From positions 26,164,001 to 26,228,000 of the forward strand of contig NC_079884.1 in assembly GCF_029227915.1 (NCBI RefSeq): a DNA stretch of 64,000 nt, written 5' to 3'. This document shows positions 11,042 through 23,953 of the stretch, piece after piece. The DNA is from Hydractinia symbiolongicarpus. Lineage: Eukaryota; Cnidaria; Hydrozoa; Anthoathecata; Hydractiniidae. Below the pieces are notes generated by a model. That model did not search any database. It saw only the letters and a list, made by a program, of their open reading frames with translations, and was not told where the DNA came from. Within the stretch, counting starts at the first letter, position 1, and the number at the start of each line of letters is the position of its first letter. The translations under genes were made by a program, and so were the position numbers.

Positions 11042-13412
11042 ATGTCCAGGATGTTTATTAGAGTATACGTCATGACAGCACTTTTTCTTGGAGTAAATCT
11101 ATTCTACATTAGTTGCAAGAAAATTCTTCTTCTACACCAACAGGATGATTTAAACTACAGCTCTGTAAATAACGAAGTCACCAAAGCAAAACCATTTATG
11201 CAGAACATTTCGGAAGGAATACTTCCGCTTCTGGAAGTACATGCAAATTATGACAAAATACGTACAATGTTTGTATCTCTATTGACTCCACGACATGACG
11301 ATTTGTTAGAAGCTTTCGGTGGTTACCATTTTGTAAAGTTATACAGTAATACACTAAAGGTAGGATTTCAAATTGTTGAGTACTGTTTAAAAGAATATGC
11401 CGGTTATATATCGATATTGTCTAAAGCTTGAGATGGCTCAGTATGGTATATTGAAGACATACCTGCATGGTTATGAAGATTATAAAAGGACTTATAGACA
11501 AATAACAAAGACAAACATAACATTAAAATTTTAGAACATTTTTATGACGTTTTTCTTGCTAGTGGGTCAATTTTTCTTTTTTTTTTTCGTGGCTTTGCCT
11601 TTATACAGTGGCTTTCCCTTTATACAGTTTCCTAAACGCTCTAGAAAATTAGTACTTGATATTTTTTATCAGATGATACTTAGCCACAAACTTTTATTTT
11701 CACCAAAAGTCATTTAATTTGATCTAAAGCGGTACTTTCGATGACGTAATCACCAAAAATTAGGAACATTTTTAACATTACGTTAATTTTCTGTTGACTA
11801 ATTATTGTTCTCCCAGAAATACAGTAGATTTCGTCCAAAATCAGAACTTTAAAACGGGAGAGGTGGTATTTGGTATCATGTATTCTTTATATTTAAATTT
11901 TTATTGACTTACATCAAGCGTGATCAGTCACTTTTTTAAATGTTTTTAACAGGCTACTAGGAACTTGATTGTTTGCATAGACTTTGACACATTCCGACCA
12001 TGTCATTACAACCACCGTCGCTTACTCGCTATAAGATTCTCCTATTGGATAACCCGGTTTGACAGGTTTAAGAAATATCATATGTTCTTATGGGTCCAAC
12101 GTTGTTGTGACCCATAAATTATAGTCTTCAGTGTGTGCAAATAAAACAAAAGCAGACAAAATAAGTTGCCAGCTAGAATATTTTTGTGTCTTTTTAAAGA
12201 TCAGAATATGCAAAAATAAATAAATATGCAAATAATAAATTTTCACCAGTTAAGATTGGACATACATGTTATTGTCATAGTCTGAAGCCCCGTTAATTTG
12301 ACTGAGAAATGAAAATTCCGCTAGATTAACTGTAGATACATACCCAAGAAACCAGACTCCATCGACGAATTAAACTGTTTTCCTTCTTCCTTTAAACTAA
12401 AAGGTTTTTTTATTAAGAAACTCCTCTATACTTTATGTCAAAAGCATACCGCCATGTATGGTAACATAATTAGCAATGTAATTTTCTGTAAGGCTTCACA
12501 TAAGTGTAGCTAGGGCAAAAAATTATGATGTATTTTCCTCAGTGATTGGTTTTGACCTAAATCTTAATCCCAATCCCTAGCTAAGGAAAAAAATGAAGGA
12601 GAAAACAAAATTTGACGGATTTGGCAGTTTGGGAAGAAGTTCTTTGCCCTCCGCTAAATTCAATTCTTATCAAAATTAAATATCATTCTTTCTCCGCTAA
12701 TTTTACAAAATAGTGTTTAATAATGAAGTCAAATTCAAATTAAATTCCTCCTAAAATTATTTATTTTTGCTTTTCGACAATTTAAATTACCGCCATATTC
12801 AATAATTTATTGTTATCCGCAATTTAAATTCGGCCAGTTTCGCCAAATTTGCTGCCAATTATACCAACAACTTAGATATTTTAAGTACCCTCAAGAACTA
12901 CGCTCCATTGTGATTTTTTTTTTCTGTTAGGTGTCGTCCAAACACGATGAAAGTTCCGCGTATTATGAAGTTGAATGTGGTGAAGGATTGACCAGCCTTA
13001 TGATGGATTCTCAATTAACACACTTGTCTATTCTTGTCCACAACAATTGTAGCCATTTTGCCATAAGAACTTTAACATCTGAACTAAAAAGAAAAGGTTT
13101 TACTTATTACTGCACAGAAATTTACAAAGACCAGATATCGCAAGACTTTTCTCAAGTTGTTGAGAATGTTGAAATGATGCTTCTTCTGTTGTCTCCATTC
13201 GATGCCAACATTTTGCTGGAAAAAATGAATTTACAGAAAATAAGCAAACCTATATTTGTGACGACAGGAATACCTATCCAAATATTTACAAAGATGAAAT
13301 CAACTTACAAACAACTAAGATTAATCAATCTTGAAAATAAGAGACACGATAGGCTATTACTAAATAGAACAGAGGTGACAAGATTTGCAGAAGCAATCGA
13401 TTTAACAGAAAC
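11042..13412 (+). CDS. Unrecognised membrane-anchored protein, exons 1-2
   Basis: Exon 1 (11042-11359) encodes a short basic N-terminus and one hydrophobic segment at about residues 6-25, like a signal anchor, then a soluble region ending in FGGYHFVKLYSNTLK. It ends at AAAG/GTAGGA in phase 0. Exon 2 (12931-13412) follows a long pyrimidine tract ending TTAG and is open for 160 codons. It ends at GAAAC/GTAAGT in phase 2. The joined product is about 266 residues before exon 3, with DUF-like mixed composition and possible N-glycosylation sites. A single N-terminal anchor and a lumen-like remainder suggest a type II secretory-pathway enzyme or an ER/Golgi protein, but no family motif was recognised. 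The start is the first ATG after an upstream stop; a second ATG (MFIRVYV) lies three codons on. Confidence 0.65.
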
Positions 13413-13426
13413 GTAAGTAGTAATAT

Positions 13427-13485
13427 ATTTTATGTATTTTCAACAAAAAAACATTTTATTTAAAATTAAAAATATATGCAGCTTT
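13427..13485. repeat. Dispersed repeat, copy 2
   Basis: Matches 9637-9700 (TATGTATTTTCAACAAA, TTTATTTAAAATTAAAA) just after the exon 2 splice donor, inside the following intron. Confidence 0.45.
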
Positions 13486-13666
13486 TAGTAAATACTTGCG
13501 AAAATACAAAAAAATGGCCGTACAGACGCCAGCAACAACCAACATGTTTCGTGGACATTGACAAGTTCGAAATGCGCGAATGTAATGTAGAAACAGCAAA
13601 TGTAAACAACAAACTTCGAGGTTTACCGTCCTGTTTCGTTATATTTCGTCTATGATTGTATTTGTC

Positions 13667-13800
13667 GAGATCCAAACCGGAAATGAAAGAGGATTGTATT
13701 AAAGAATGGTTCCAACACCGGTCCATCGATATTCATGATGATCATAAGGTGGTGGAATCAGTTGGATGGGTGTATTACGAAGACAGTTTTTCAATGTTTA
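13667..13800 (+). CDS. Candidate exon 3 of the unrecognised membrane protein
   Basis: After tatttgtcgag the sequence reads on in exactly the phase that exon 2 requires: one base completes Thr, then SKPEMKEDCIKEWFQHRS. The frame stays open to 13915. Its true end is not fixed: GT dinucleotides at AAG/GTGGTG, TGG/GTGTAT and ACG/GTACAT are all phase 0, whereas the terminal exon at 21807 needs phase 1, so another exon would be required between them. The acceptor is weak. The minus-strand frame 13466-13726 is treated as a shadow. Confidence 0.35.
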
Positions 13801-13916
13801 TCACGGTACATGTGATGAACGGGATGTCATCTATGTCCATATCTTGTTGTTTTAATATACTTTATTCTTTTCCAGCAGTGTGTGATGTACTGACATCATT
13901 TAGTCTTTTATATTAG

Positions 13917-16900
13917 ACCGGCAATGATGTAGAAACACACTCTTCGTGAAAACCAGCCCTTATGGTTTGGTTAGCATTTAATGTTATCTGTAGTTTATTT
14001 TTAATTGAAACTGCAACGACTCAAAAACTATGTATTCATGATTTGTCAAGAAATAAAATTATAGATTTAATGATTTTTTTATTCAAATTAGAAATTAACT
14101 ATGTCGGCGGTTGGTGATTGGAGGGAAATTTATAAAAAAAATTCATTTAAATTGTTCTAAAAATTAGTATTCTTGACGCCGACTGGTGAAAGCTTTGTAT
14201 GCAGGGGACTCCCTTTGTAGGACACTTGTTGAAATCAGTACCGATGGGGACTGAAGCGGTTACCATGGGTAAATAAATAAAAAAACAATCAACAAATAAT
14301 AACACGATAGCTTGTGATCTACTAAAAAACAACTAATTTTAAATTGGGCGTATTACAGAAATTAATTGCCCAATTAAATATTACATTTAAAAGTTATGAC
14401 GAGACGCAAGAAAGTTAAGTAATATTTCACTTGTTGATTTGTTTTGTTTAGAGCAAGATCATTAATGAGAATCTGACTAATTGCTCACTGGTTAAAAGAA
14501 GCTGATTTCAGCAGTAAAAATGAAATAGAGCCAGAGTTATTGCAAATTATCCAGGACTTTGCAGTATTGTCGGTAGTTCTGGCTAGCGAAAGTGTCAGTG
14601 TGATAATAATGCAACACAAATTTACGTTTGGTTTGATCAAAAAACGACGTCTAGCTTGTTGGGAGCATAAAAACATTGTAGGGCAGCTAGCTAACTACAA
14701 TATTTGACAAAATTGTTTCTGACAACACATAACCACTACTTCTACGGATGTGTAACGCAGGTAGACATCGTTTGAAATTCACTAGACACACTTTCTAACA
14801 CGCCTACATCAGAAGTATGGTAAATGTTGCTTTAAAATGAGGTAATTTAGTGTAGAAAAGAAAAGAATAAAGATTATATAATAAACGAGACGTAATTATT
14901 GTGAATTGCTAACTTAAAAAATAAATGCATTGGAAACAGGAATCAGTTAGAAATTCACGTTTGAAATGAATTATCAAGAATGTTTACACGTTTAATTCAT
15001 TACGATATGCAACATATACTGATGCAAAATTTTTTTGTTTTTGTTTTTGTTTTTCTCCTTGTGTAGTTTTTGTTTTGTTTTAAAAAATTCAACAAACTTT
15101 TGATCTACATCATGTAATTAATTACTGGTTTAAAGAGGGCATTAGACATGCGTTAACTAATGTTACTGGGAAAATTCAAACAATGTTGGCTAGGCTAAAA
15201 CTCCTTTCCTCATTTTTGTTAAGTTTGATGCGAGTTGTATTTTTTATGTGTGTCTATACAATGTTATATGTTATTATGTTGTTATTTCATTATGTTGTTT
15301 TATTTTTAAAATTAACGAACAGATTTTTAAAAGCAAACATTTACCCTTTTTTTTAGTTTAAATAAAAATGTACTTGCAGGTTTCAACGTTGTTGAATGAT
15401 AACAACGACAAGAAGGGCACCTTTACGTGCCTGTTTAAACATTCCTTAAAGTGACCAAACATTGTTACAAATTAGATGTAAAAGCATAAATAGAAAAAGT
15501 TTTACGTAGACGTTATGCGTCGCTTAATGTTTCAAAGTATTTTTAAAACTTCTTTTAACAAAACAGGCGTGCTGTTTTTAAAATTACCCGAATTTAAAAA
15601 ACACAGCACGGATGGACATAAGGTAGGATAGCACAACCTTTATGCACAGTACTCTCTTTCTTACCTTACAGCCAATCTTTTCCTGAAAAATTACTACTCT
15701 GGATCTATTCTACCATAGTGTTACAACACCTGAATATTATCTACAACCAATTTTCGCTTTAGCTCAAAGCTCTCTTGGTTTTTATGTAAACGTGACAAGC
15801 AGTATGAACTCTTTTTTAATGAGTGTTGGAATATTAAGCGAAATCTTTGCCAGATATATCAATATTAATATGTTCTTTAACTCTACTAGAAATGTGCCTG
15901 GTGGTTTCACTCACATAGCTAGCATTACAACTAGCTCATAAAAATTTATACACAAGTCCAGATTTAAAAGATTCAGGAACTCTGTCCTTGCAAGAAAAAT
16001 AATCTTTAATTTTACACGACTTCTAAAATGGAAAACAATTTTCGTGACATAGTGATTTACATTTAAGATTTGACTGTTAAAATATTAAATATTTGTGAGT
16101 TTTTATCAGTTTTCAAATGTTCTTTTACTCTACTTACAAATCGTGTAAATTTAAAAATTATTTTTCTTGCGTCACCTTCCATATTGGTTGATGGAGGAGA
16201 AATGTCGTTAAGGGAAAATTCAAATTGCGTGGTAAAAGGGGCTGCGAAAGATTCAATAAGCTCAATCCCCGCAATTTCCGAAGAATGGTGTGTAATAAAC
16301 GGACCACTCAAAAGGTTAAGGTTACAAGATTATACACACTTGGAAACCCAATAGACGTCTAGACAACCCGTTTAAATAAATAATTCATTTTTTGTAATGA
16401 ATTTGCTACTTTTTATTTTTCTAGTATTTTTTGGCGGTAAAATAAGCTACGGTCTGAAATATCTATTAAATGTCAGTAAATCGAAAGTTTGTTTTGATTA
16501 AGAACAGAGACAACACGAGGAGCTGTATTTGCTTAAAAATGCTATGTTACTGGTTTTAAAAAGTTAATGAAAACCTCTAAAAATGCTTTAAAGTCATTAG
16601 ATTTGCCTTATGAATCTATTATGTATGATATAGCTAGCTAACTAGTTCAAAAGCTTTGAAGTTTATTTTATTAAAAAGTCATGGATATCCGATTATGTAG
16701 GGCACTTTTCTGTCATTTGCAGTTATATTTGGGCGTTCAATATAATATTTAAGATGATTTAAGTCGTTATTTTTGTCCTTAGTAATAATAATTTTTCTAC
16801 CGCTATTCGTGTAAGTCACTAAAGTCGAAAACCAACAGTTGTTTTGTAGCTCCTTAAGAATTTGAAAGTTCTAGAAGTTAAAATTTATAAAATTTAAAAT

Positions 16901-17219
16901 ATAGTACACCAAAGAATTTAAAATTGGAAACTCGTGTGTCAAATAAATGAGATCAATGGTATTTCCTGTGCCACAAATACTTCTGATCAACGAGAATTAA
17001 ATAGCCTGCTGGTTACGGCCATTATTAAACTTTTCTGCGTGTGGAGAGTTTATGCTTCACGGATGAAAGTAGTAAGCATGTAGAACGGCCTACCAACTTC
17101 TGGAAATAAATAATGAAGCGAAGGGGATATTTAAAAACAAAATACAATACAAATATCGCTGCATGTGAAATATACAAAAAGACAGTATAAAATCTAACAA
17201 AATCTATATTATAACACCC
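13917..17219. other. Gene-free stretch, probably intron
   Basis: Short frames at 14147-14332, 14485-14676 and 16063-16354 (both strands) lack splice contexts and motifs. A weak inverted repeat (cgtgctgtttttaaa / tttaaaaaacacagcacg) occurs at 15568-15611. If exon 2 and the terminal exon at 21807 belong to one gene, this is intron. Confidence 0.4.
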
Positions 17220-17300
17220 GTACACGTCTGTCACGCAAAATGGTAGCTTAGCAATGCGGTATAAAAAGGACGGGCGATTTTTCCACGGGCTAACGACTAG
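17220..17300 (+). mobile_element. Helitron-type 3' end
   Basis: TCACGCAAAATGGTAGC, then the 3' end ACGGGCGATTTTTCCACGGG CTAACGACTAG with T following at 17301. It is the same family and orientation logic as 7119 and 32270. The left hairpin arm is shortened here. The 5' end is unknown. Confidence 0.6.
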
Positions 17301-18361
17301 TAATATTAAATTTTTCTTTACCTAAAGTAATACATATTTATATGACGTTAAACACCAATAGGTAATGTTTGTTTATGTGCAAATTTATTAAATTTTGGTG
17401 AAGATTTTAACTATTTTATTCATTCTCTGTTACATGTTTAAAAAGCTGCGGCACATGAAAAACAACTTCTCTAGACGCGTCTATAGATTGATTATGTTGA
17501 CTGGACTATTAAATTTGTTACTATGCGTCGCCTTATAAGGTCATAAATCGTTTTGACTAATTAAGTTGCATTAACATTATTAATTACAAAAATGGTAACA
17601 ACTGCTATAAATTGAGACGACCTGCGCTATACAGATCAGAATGGATTATTTATAACTCCATAAGGCATCATGGACGTGATGTAGAACAGAAGGATATGTA
17701 ATTATTGTTGTTGTTATTCTTGTGTCTTCTGTCTTGTGGATAACAAGAGTGTTGTCATGTTATCAACACTAATTTTCTGTTGATTTTCGTAGCGGCGTGT
17801 TATTTTGCAAGGCTGATTTATTGCTTGGCAGTTGCTCTTTGCAATAATCTAAATTATTATATCATAATATAGTCTATAAGAAGAAAATATTGAGTTTAAA
17901 GAAGTAAACAAGAAAATTTATTGCATAAATTAAATTTAGTATCCGTTAATACTTTCATCAAATTGTGTTATTTTAGAAAAACTTGCGATTTAGCAGTTAC
18001 CTTTTATTTGTCCAAATTTGGGCCAGCAAATAATTAGGCTGGTCAAAAATTTATTTAACATCCTTTGTCGTATAACGGAAAAAACTAAAATATCTTCTAT
18101 ATTAATTATAGTTTTCTGTCTTAGCGTTAGAATTACTTTTTGCTTAGGAACGCACCAAATAGTGATGATTAAAATGCAATTTATTTTACCGAACCTGTTT
18201 GTGTTTGTCATTTTTTTAAATTTCATAAATTGAGTCTTCTGTGGCTTTTTAAAATTGTTTCAATAAACGCTAATCGAAAATAAGGACGTGCTTTCGAGCA
18301 TGTGCTTTAATCAAATTTAAAATGAGAATGTTATCAAAAAATTCGTCTCCACGGTTGCTTT
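17301..18361. other. Gene-free AT-rich stretch
   Basis: The overlapping short frames at 17990-18233 on both strands are hydrophobic, low-complexity shadows. A small GTTGT-rich patch lies at 17703-17720. I see nothing else. Confidence 0.4.
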
Positions 18362-18445
18362 TACACCGGGACGAGTGTGATTTGAACCAGCGACTATGAA
18401 TTTAATCCTATCGCTCTGTCAACTGAACTATCTGTCTGATTGAGG
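18362..18445 (-). repeat. tRNA-derived SINE head or tRNA pseudogene
   Basis: On the minus strand TAGTTCAGTTGACAGAGC matches a Pol III A box and D-arm (stem GTTC/GAGC), and 30 bases on, GGTTCAAATC matches a B box and T-loop. The anticodon and acceptor stems do not pair, so this is not a working tRNA. Such sequences head tRNA-derived SINEs. The body and 3' end were not delimited. Confidence 0.55.
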
Positions 18446-19114
18446 TGAGTTTGCAACTGTCTTTCGCTTTACTACCGCAACAAGCACACTTGCTGTTGCA
18501 GTGCATGCATGTTAAGGAGGTCTAGTGAAAAACCTAGCTACACCACAATCACGGATTTTTCAAATACTAGGGTTCTTGATTGTAGTTATTAGAAAATGTG
18601 ACTCAAGCTACCATATCGGACAAAAATGATGAGAAAAATGCAGTTTCTTCGTCATTTTTTCACATATGGACAAAAGTGTTAAGTTGTCAATGTTCTGTAA
18701 CAGGTAAGTTGCAAAATCGCAAAAATCTAGATAAAATAAATTTTAACATTTTCTAGCGCGCCTGTATTCTCCAGCGTGACTAATAAAGGCCCCGAAATTC
18801 TTAAAAAATGATTATACTCACGCTAGCAACAAATAACTATGAGAACACTATGAGAATTTGGATTATACAAATAAGTTTCAAATCAGTTTTAAACAATGAC
18901 TGTGTTGAACAGTAACGATCAGCTTCGAAATTTGCTGTCTTGTCAAATCATATTTTGATTGTAGTTAGTCTTGATTATTTGTGCACTCCTTAATTTCAAG
19001 AGATTCAAGAGGTTAAACGAGGTAAGTAAGTTTTTACCATTCACGATACGTGGTTATTTCAGTCGTCACGTTAACAGCCCTGGTCAGAGATCAGTATTTT
19101 TTTCATGTTCTGCC

Positions 19115-19828
19115 CGGTCAAAAAAGATGTGATCAGTTGAAATGTTTAAAAATTGAAAAATGCTTAAGTCAGTAGATAATGCTCATTAGTTTTGTCTGGA
19201 AAAATAGACAAGATGTGATTGGTTCAAATGTTTGAGAATTGAAAAAAAGCTCAAATCAGTAGATAATGCTCATTAGTTTTGTCTGGAAAAATAGACAAGA
19301 TGTGATTGGTTCAAATGTTTGAGAATTGAAAAAAAGCTCAAATCAGTAGATAATGCTCATTAGTTTTGTCTGGAAAAATAGACAAGATGTGATTGGTTCA
19401 AATGTTTGAGAATTGAAAAGAATGCTTAAGTCAGTAGATAATAGCCATTGGTTTTGTCTGGAAAGATAGAAAAAATGTGATTGGTTCAAATGTTTGAGAA
19501 TTGAAAAAAATGCTTAAGTCAGTAGATAATAGTCATTAGTTTTGTCTGGAAAGATAGACAAAATTTGATTGGTTGAAATGTTTGAGAATTAAAAAAATGC
19601 TTAAGTCAGTATATAACGCTCATTAGTTTTGTCTGGAAAGATAGACAAAATTTGATTGGTTGAAATGTTTGAGAATTAAAAAAATGCTTAAGTCAGTATA
19701 TAACGCTCATTAGTTTTGTCTGGAAAGATAGAAAAAATTTGATTGGTTGAGATGTTTGAGAATTAAAAAAATGCTTAAGTCAGTAGATAACGCTCATTAG
19801 TTTTGTGTGAAAAATTAGACAAGATGTT
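19115..19828. repeat. 87-88 bp minisatellite, about 8 copies
   Basis: The landmark GTCTGG recurs at 19194, 19281, 19368, 19456, 19544, 19631 and 19718, and as GTGTGA at 19805: a period of 87 or 88 bases. Units share TTTGAGAATTGAAAAAA and AGTCAGTAGATAATGCTCAT. Neighbouring units are nearly identical at the left, while a shared variant (TATATAACGCTCAT) marks the right-hand units, so the array grew by local duplication. The array abuts a family sequence that ends in a Helitron-like terminus at 20245. Confidence 0.9.
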
Positions 19829-20245
19829 ATGTTATTATATACCTGCGTGGTCAGCTGGAGACAACCTGAAACTAAAATTGGACCAATTTTTCGAACCTGG
19901 ATCAACAAACATGTCTTGCAACAGACAAGTTGATGACGTCAAAAAACCTTCCTTAAAAAGTCTATCAATTTTCTTGATAAGCGTTTTAGGCTCTACACCA
20001 TATATACAATGGGAAAAAAAGTTAAACCCTTATATCTTTTTAAACGTTCGTTGAAAGAACATGATTCTATTCATTATTTTTATCACAGTTTTATTCTCTT
20101 ATCAATAGATGCAATTGGTTATTAAATTGCTAAAAACAATTGTTTTGTTTATGCACTGCTAATGTTATCAAAATTCCAAAAAACCTATATTTTTTACATT
20201 TTTTCTACCGCCTAAGTGAATGTTTCCACGGGTCTATAGAACTAG
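19829..20245 (+). mobile_element. Helitron-like tail next to the minisatellite
   Basis: The segment ends TTTCCACGGG, a short spacer and AACTAG, with T next, matching the 3' ends at 7119, 17300 and 32270 in the CCACGGG block. The left hairpin arm is not preserved. The stretch 19845-20035 has a diverged second copy at 20425-20600. The frame at 19803-20054 is not considered coding. Confidence 0.45.
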
Positions 20246-20424
20246 TCTAATATACTAATTTGTGCGTCTATGACTTTTGCAAAGAGGATGTTATTATATG
20301 TCTTTGGTAACTAACAAATTAAGCCATTTTTGACGTTAAAGCAATATTCTAAGCCATCGCAATGCACTTTCAAGTTTAAGGAGAAACTTGAAAACGGGTG
20401 AAAATAACTAACGTGAGTAACTAA

Positions 20425-20600
20425 GGACCACCTGGAAAAAAAATAGACCAATTTTATAAAGCAGGATCAACCCACCCGTTTTGGAAAATTAGTTGATGAT
20501 GTCATCAAAAATCTTTAAACCATTCGTGAAAAGCACACGATTCAGTATTTTTTTGGTCAGCGTTTCAAGCTCTACAAAAAAAGCAACGGACTAAAACATT
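20425..20600 (+). repeat. Second copy of the 19845-20035 sequence
   Basis: Shared landmarks in the same order: TAGACCAATTTT or GGACCAATTTTT, GGATCAAC, AGTTGATGATGTCA or AGTTGATGACGTCA, TCAGCGTTT or AAGCGTTTTAGG, and GCTCTACA. The copies have diverged by many substitutions. Probably two old insertions of one non-autonomous element. Confidence 0.6.
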
Positions 20601-21806
20601 TTGTGTATTGACGGGTAATTTCTGACGTCATTAAAATTAAAATTACTGATTTGTTTCATTGTTTTTCCACAGTCTTAAAAACTAGTTTTGCACATTATTG
20701 AGTCTCAAAAAAGCGGAACCATGTAGCTTTAATTGGATACTTACTTTGACTTCTCAGTTTTCACAAACTACCCCATGTATTTTGCGTGCGTGAGCATTGT
20801 TTTCGTTGCAAAATTAAAACATCGCATTACGCCAAAGCCTGTCAATGCGCGGAACGTTACCATTGACAACAAATAAAAAGGTTAGGTAAGTTCTCTGAGT
20901 AGCAGGTATTCGAAAATACCTCGCTAAACGTTCGCAATTTACAGAATCAAATTGCGTGCGTAATGTGGCCCGCAGTAACTGTACACTGTACACTTTGATG
21001 TAATTTTGTTTTTTATCAATGGTTCTAACGTCCTGTAAACGACGCAAGTTATTCGAAATCTCACAAGGGGCTTCTCAGAGATTTTTTACGGAATGAACCT
21101 CATTACATTTTACTTTAAAGAAACTACATGCTTGTATGCATGTACTTCGTTGGGTAAAAGAAATGCACATTTCGGCTGTCCAAACTCAGAACTGTTATAA
21201 CACACTTCTATTCGTGAAACACTTAGCTAGCCTAATTCCAAACATCCCAACCATACATATTTTATTGGTTTTACTTTTTCGTCAGTCCTAATTTTTCGTT
21301 AGTTCAAACATTGTTGATTTAAGCTTGATATTCAAATTTTACAAGGTACCATTTCCTGTTTTGTTTGATGATTACATTTTAAAGAACTGTTTCCTAGGTT
21401 GTCCGGTGAATTATCCAGATTTAAGGCTTGACTGCTTAGCAAATGCTGAAGTTACATTCTTCAGCTCGGCTCTATCCCTCTAACTCGGTTGCAAATAAAC
21501 ATGTATTTAGTCACTTAGACTCGGCGAGTGTTGTTGGTATTGTAACATCTATTATCCGCTGCCTGACGATTATTGGTTTAAATCAATGACGAAAATTTAA
21601 AAAACAACAACATATTTTTGTCGCCATTAATTTTGAATCAACCCTATTCTTCGTCGCTGAAGTTCGTGCCATTTAGGTTTATTGCGAGGGTTGCATTATA
21701 TGCATATGTGGTTTTAGTTTTACCGCGCACGACAATTAAATGCCAGAAAAAATAAAGAAATGAAGTTTGCCTTCATAGTTAATATTGTTATTGAATTTAC
21801 TTTTAG
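20601..21806. other. Gene-free stretch upstream of terminal exon
   Basis: A 77-codon minus-strand frame at 20814-21047 is the only sizeable frame and carries no motif. Probably intron of the unrecognised gene. Confidence 0.35.
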
Positions 21807-22183
21807 TAAGAAAACCCATGGAATGTACTAAATCGCCTGTTCTTTTCTCAGAGATTCTTTTGATTGAACATCAAAAACACTGTAGAAAAATTGTAGCGGT
21901 TGAAAACGAAAACACATCCAATCCTGACAGAAATGAAAATAATGAATCAATAGAACGCAAGGACAATTTAAAGTCGAGCGAGCTTAATCTTATTGTAAAA
22001 TGGAAAGACTTTCCTCCAAATCCACCACCACTGATATATATTCCCAATGCAATGCATGATATATCACCTACTGAGGGTAAACTATCAAGTTTCCATGTTA
22101 GAATTGAAGACGAGAATGTATTGATTACGATGACGTTGGATAAAAAAACGTATCAGGGAAAATTAAACCAAACTTGTACATAG
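21807..22183 (+). CDS. Terminal exon of an unrecognised plus-strand gene
   Basis: An exon after TTACTTTTAG with an open frame of about 125 codons, a TAG stop at 22181-22183 and a poly(A) signal 41 bases later. That arrangement makes a real 3' exon likely. The protein is hydrophilic (NENNESIERKDN region), then Pro-rich (KWKDFPPNPPPLIY), then beta-rich with Ile/Val/Thr alternation. I do not recognise the family. It needs an upstream exon ending in phase 1. The exons at 11042-13412 are the nearest plus-strand candidates, 8 kb away, but membership of the same gene is inference. Confidence 0.6.
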
Positions 22184-22223
22184 TTGTACCACATGGGACA
22201 AGTGTTAACGTAATGAACACATC

Positions 22224-22229
22224 AATAAA
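22224..22229 (+). terminator. Poly(A) signal of the unrecognised gene
   Basis: AATAAA 41 bases after the TAG stop of the terminal exon. Confidence 0.65.
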
Positions 22230-23906
22230 AACTGACATTCCAAGTTAGATTTTTTTATCACATATTCGATACCGTCTTTACTAGATTTAAAGTCAGTATT
22301 ATAGAAGTGTTAACAGCTCATCTGCTAGTTTACCAGAAATGACAACATTTAAAAGGTTGCGCTTGTTTTCACAATAACAAACTCGCTTGCAAGATAGATA
22401 ACAAAGCCACACTTATTTTTGTATAAATATGTAAATAGTATGTACAAAGAAACGAAACCTTGGCATGTAACATTTGATTTACCCTTGCTGGTAAATGTGT
22501 CGTTAGTTATCAGTCATGGGTATTATGAGCCTACGAAGTTCAGGTTAGATTATAAATTTAGGGAAACAATTTAAATCATTTTCGAAATATATATTATGTA
22601 TGATTTTGTGCACACTCTCATATCTATAGTTACTATGTAGCTTTAAGGCCAAATATGTAATAGTTATACTATATTTTTCCTTACACCTTTACATCTCGTG
22701 TTTGAAGAGTATCTTAAATCAAATTAGTTTTTTTTGGAAGTGCAATCTTGTTCATAAATTATAAAAATAAACAATTTTTTTCACCATTTGTCCGACGTTC
22801 TACTTACGTCGATTGAGGAACGTTAAAAATGCGCAAGTTGCTGTTTCTATGATATCCACATTATAGAACAAATAACGCGACAGCCCCTAAAGGTCGGGGA
22901 GATCGAGATAATAGACCATGTCGACGTCAGCAAGAATTTGCACGGTTTGAGGATTGTCCTCTATTTTCAACATTGACATGTGCGTGTGTCTAATATAAAA
23001 AGAGTGTAAATAATTGTTTGTGTGTACAATCTTCGACTATTTGTTCCAATGATTTTCCAAACAATATTTTAGAGACGCTACTTATATCTAAACCCTTTAT
23101 TGATTTTTTTTAATTCGCGTAAAAATGTTAAAATTATATTACCTTTAAGTTACTGCAGTTGTTTCGCTATAAAAACGAACCCAGTTGCTGTAAGGACTAC
23201 TCAGTGTCACCCATGGAGATATAATAATATCTCTATGGGTGGTCCTAGGCAAAGTTGTATCAATTTTCTGCATTGCTAGTTAAACTTTTAATATTTATTT
23301 GGTTTGGTCATGTTGTTACATTGACATTTCTAGTGTACAGTTACGAACATAGATTGAAAATCTGCTGAGTTGAAAGTGAAGACACCTTAATAACCAACAG
23401 CACTGTGATCCATACCTAGCTATCCATACCTTAACTACCTCACAAAATATTTACCAAATCACAAATAATGAAATGGCAGTATAGCCAATCACTTGTTCAA
23501 TTGGAACAAAGCAATGATATAGCCGTGTGTCGCACCGCAGGTGGGGCCCTCACCTGTAACTAAATGTTCATTGCGGTTAAACCAACTAACTGCTAATGTC
23601 AGCATTTCATGTGTTAGCTCATTAAGATATTATAGGCATAAAATATAGGCTCAATGCTATATTTTATTTCAATAAAGTATATTTCATTATTTCTAAGATG
23701 CTGTATGCTATAAAATACAGCAACCTGTGAACAACATAAAAAAGTGCGTGCAATGTGGACCATAAATCAGTTTCATTAAATATTCATTTATATTTTTATT
23801 TTTTATTGCTTTGTTTTTCAATGGAGCGTGTACTTTTTGAACTTACCGACTCTTTAATCAAACGGGAATTATTATTTTACAGTTTTTATCAAACAATGGT
23901 GTCCTT
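22230..23906. other. Convergent intergenic stretch
   Basis: No gene seen between two convergent 3' ends. One near-perfect palindrome lies at 23209-23241: arms CACCCATGGAGATAT and ATATCTCTATGGGTG around AATA, with one mismatch. Confidence 0.5.
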
Positions 23907-23912
23907 TTTATT
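23907..23912 (-). terminator. Poly(A) signal of the SLCO gene
   Basis: AATAAA on the minus strand, about 42 bases beyond the TAA stop at 23954-23956. Confidence 0.65.
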
Positions 23913-23953
23913 AAGATTTGGTGCAACTCAGTGAAAAGTAGTTCGCAGCGATG

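Noticed and set aside
16063-16354. Overlapping 82- and 94-codon frames on both strands
   Set aside because: No splice sites in phase with neighbouring exons and no motif; kept only as part of a probable intron.
18362-18445. Functional tRNA gene
   Set aside because: A and B boxes are present but acceptor and anticodon stems do not pair.
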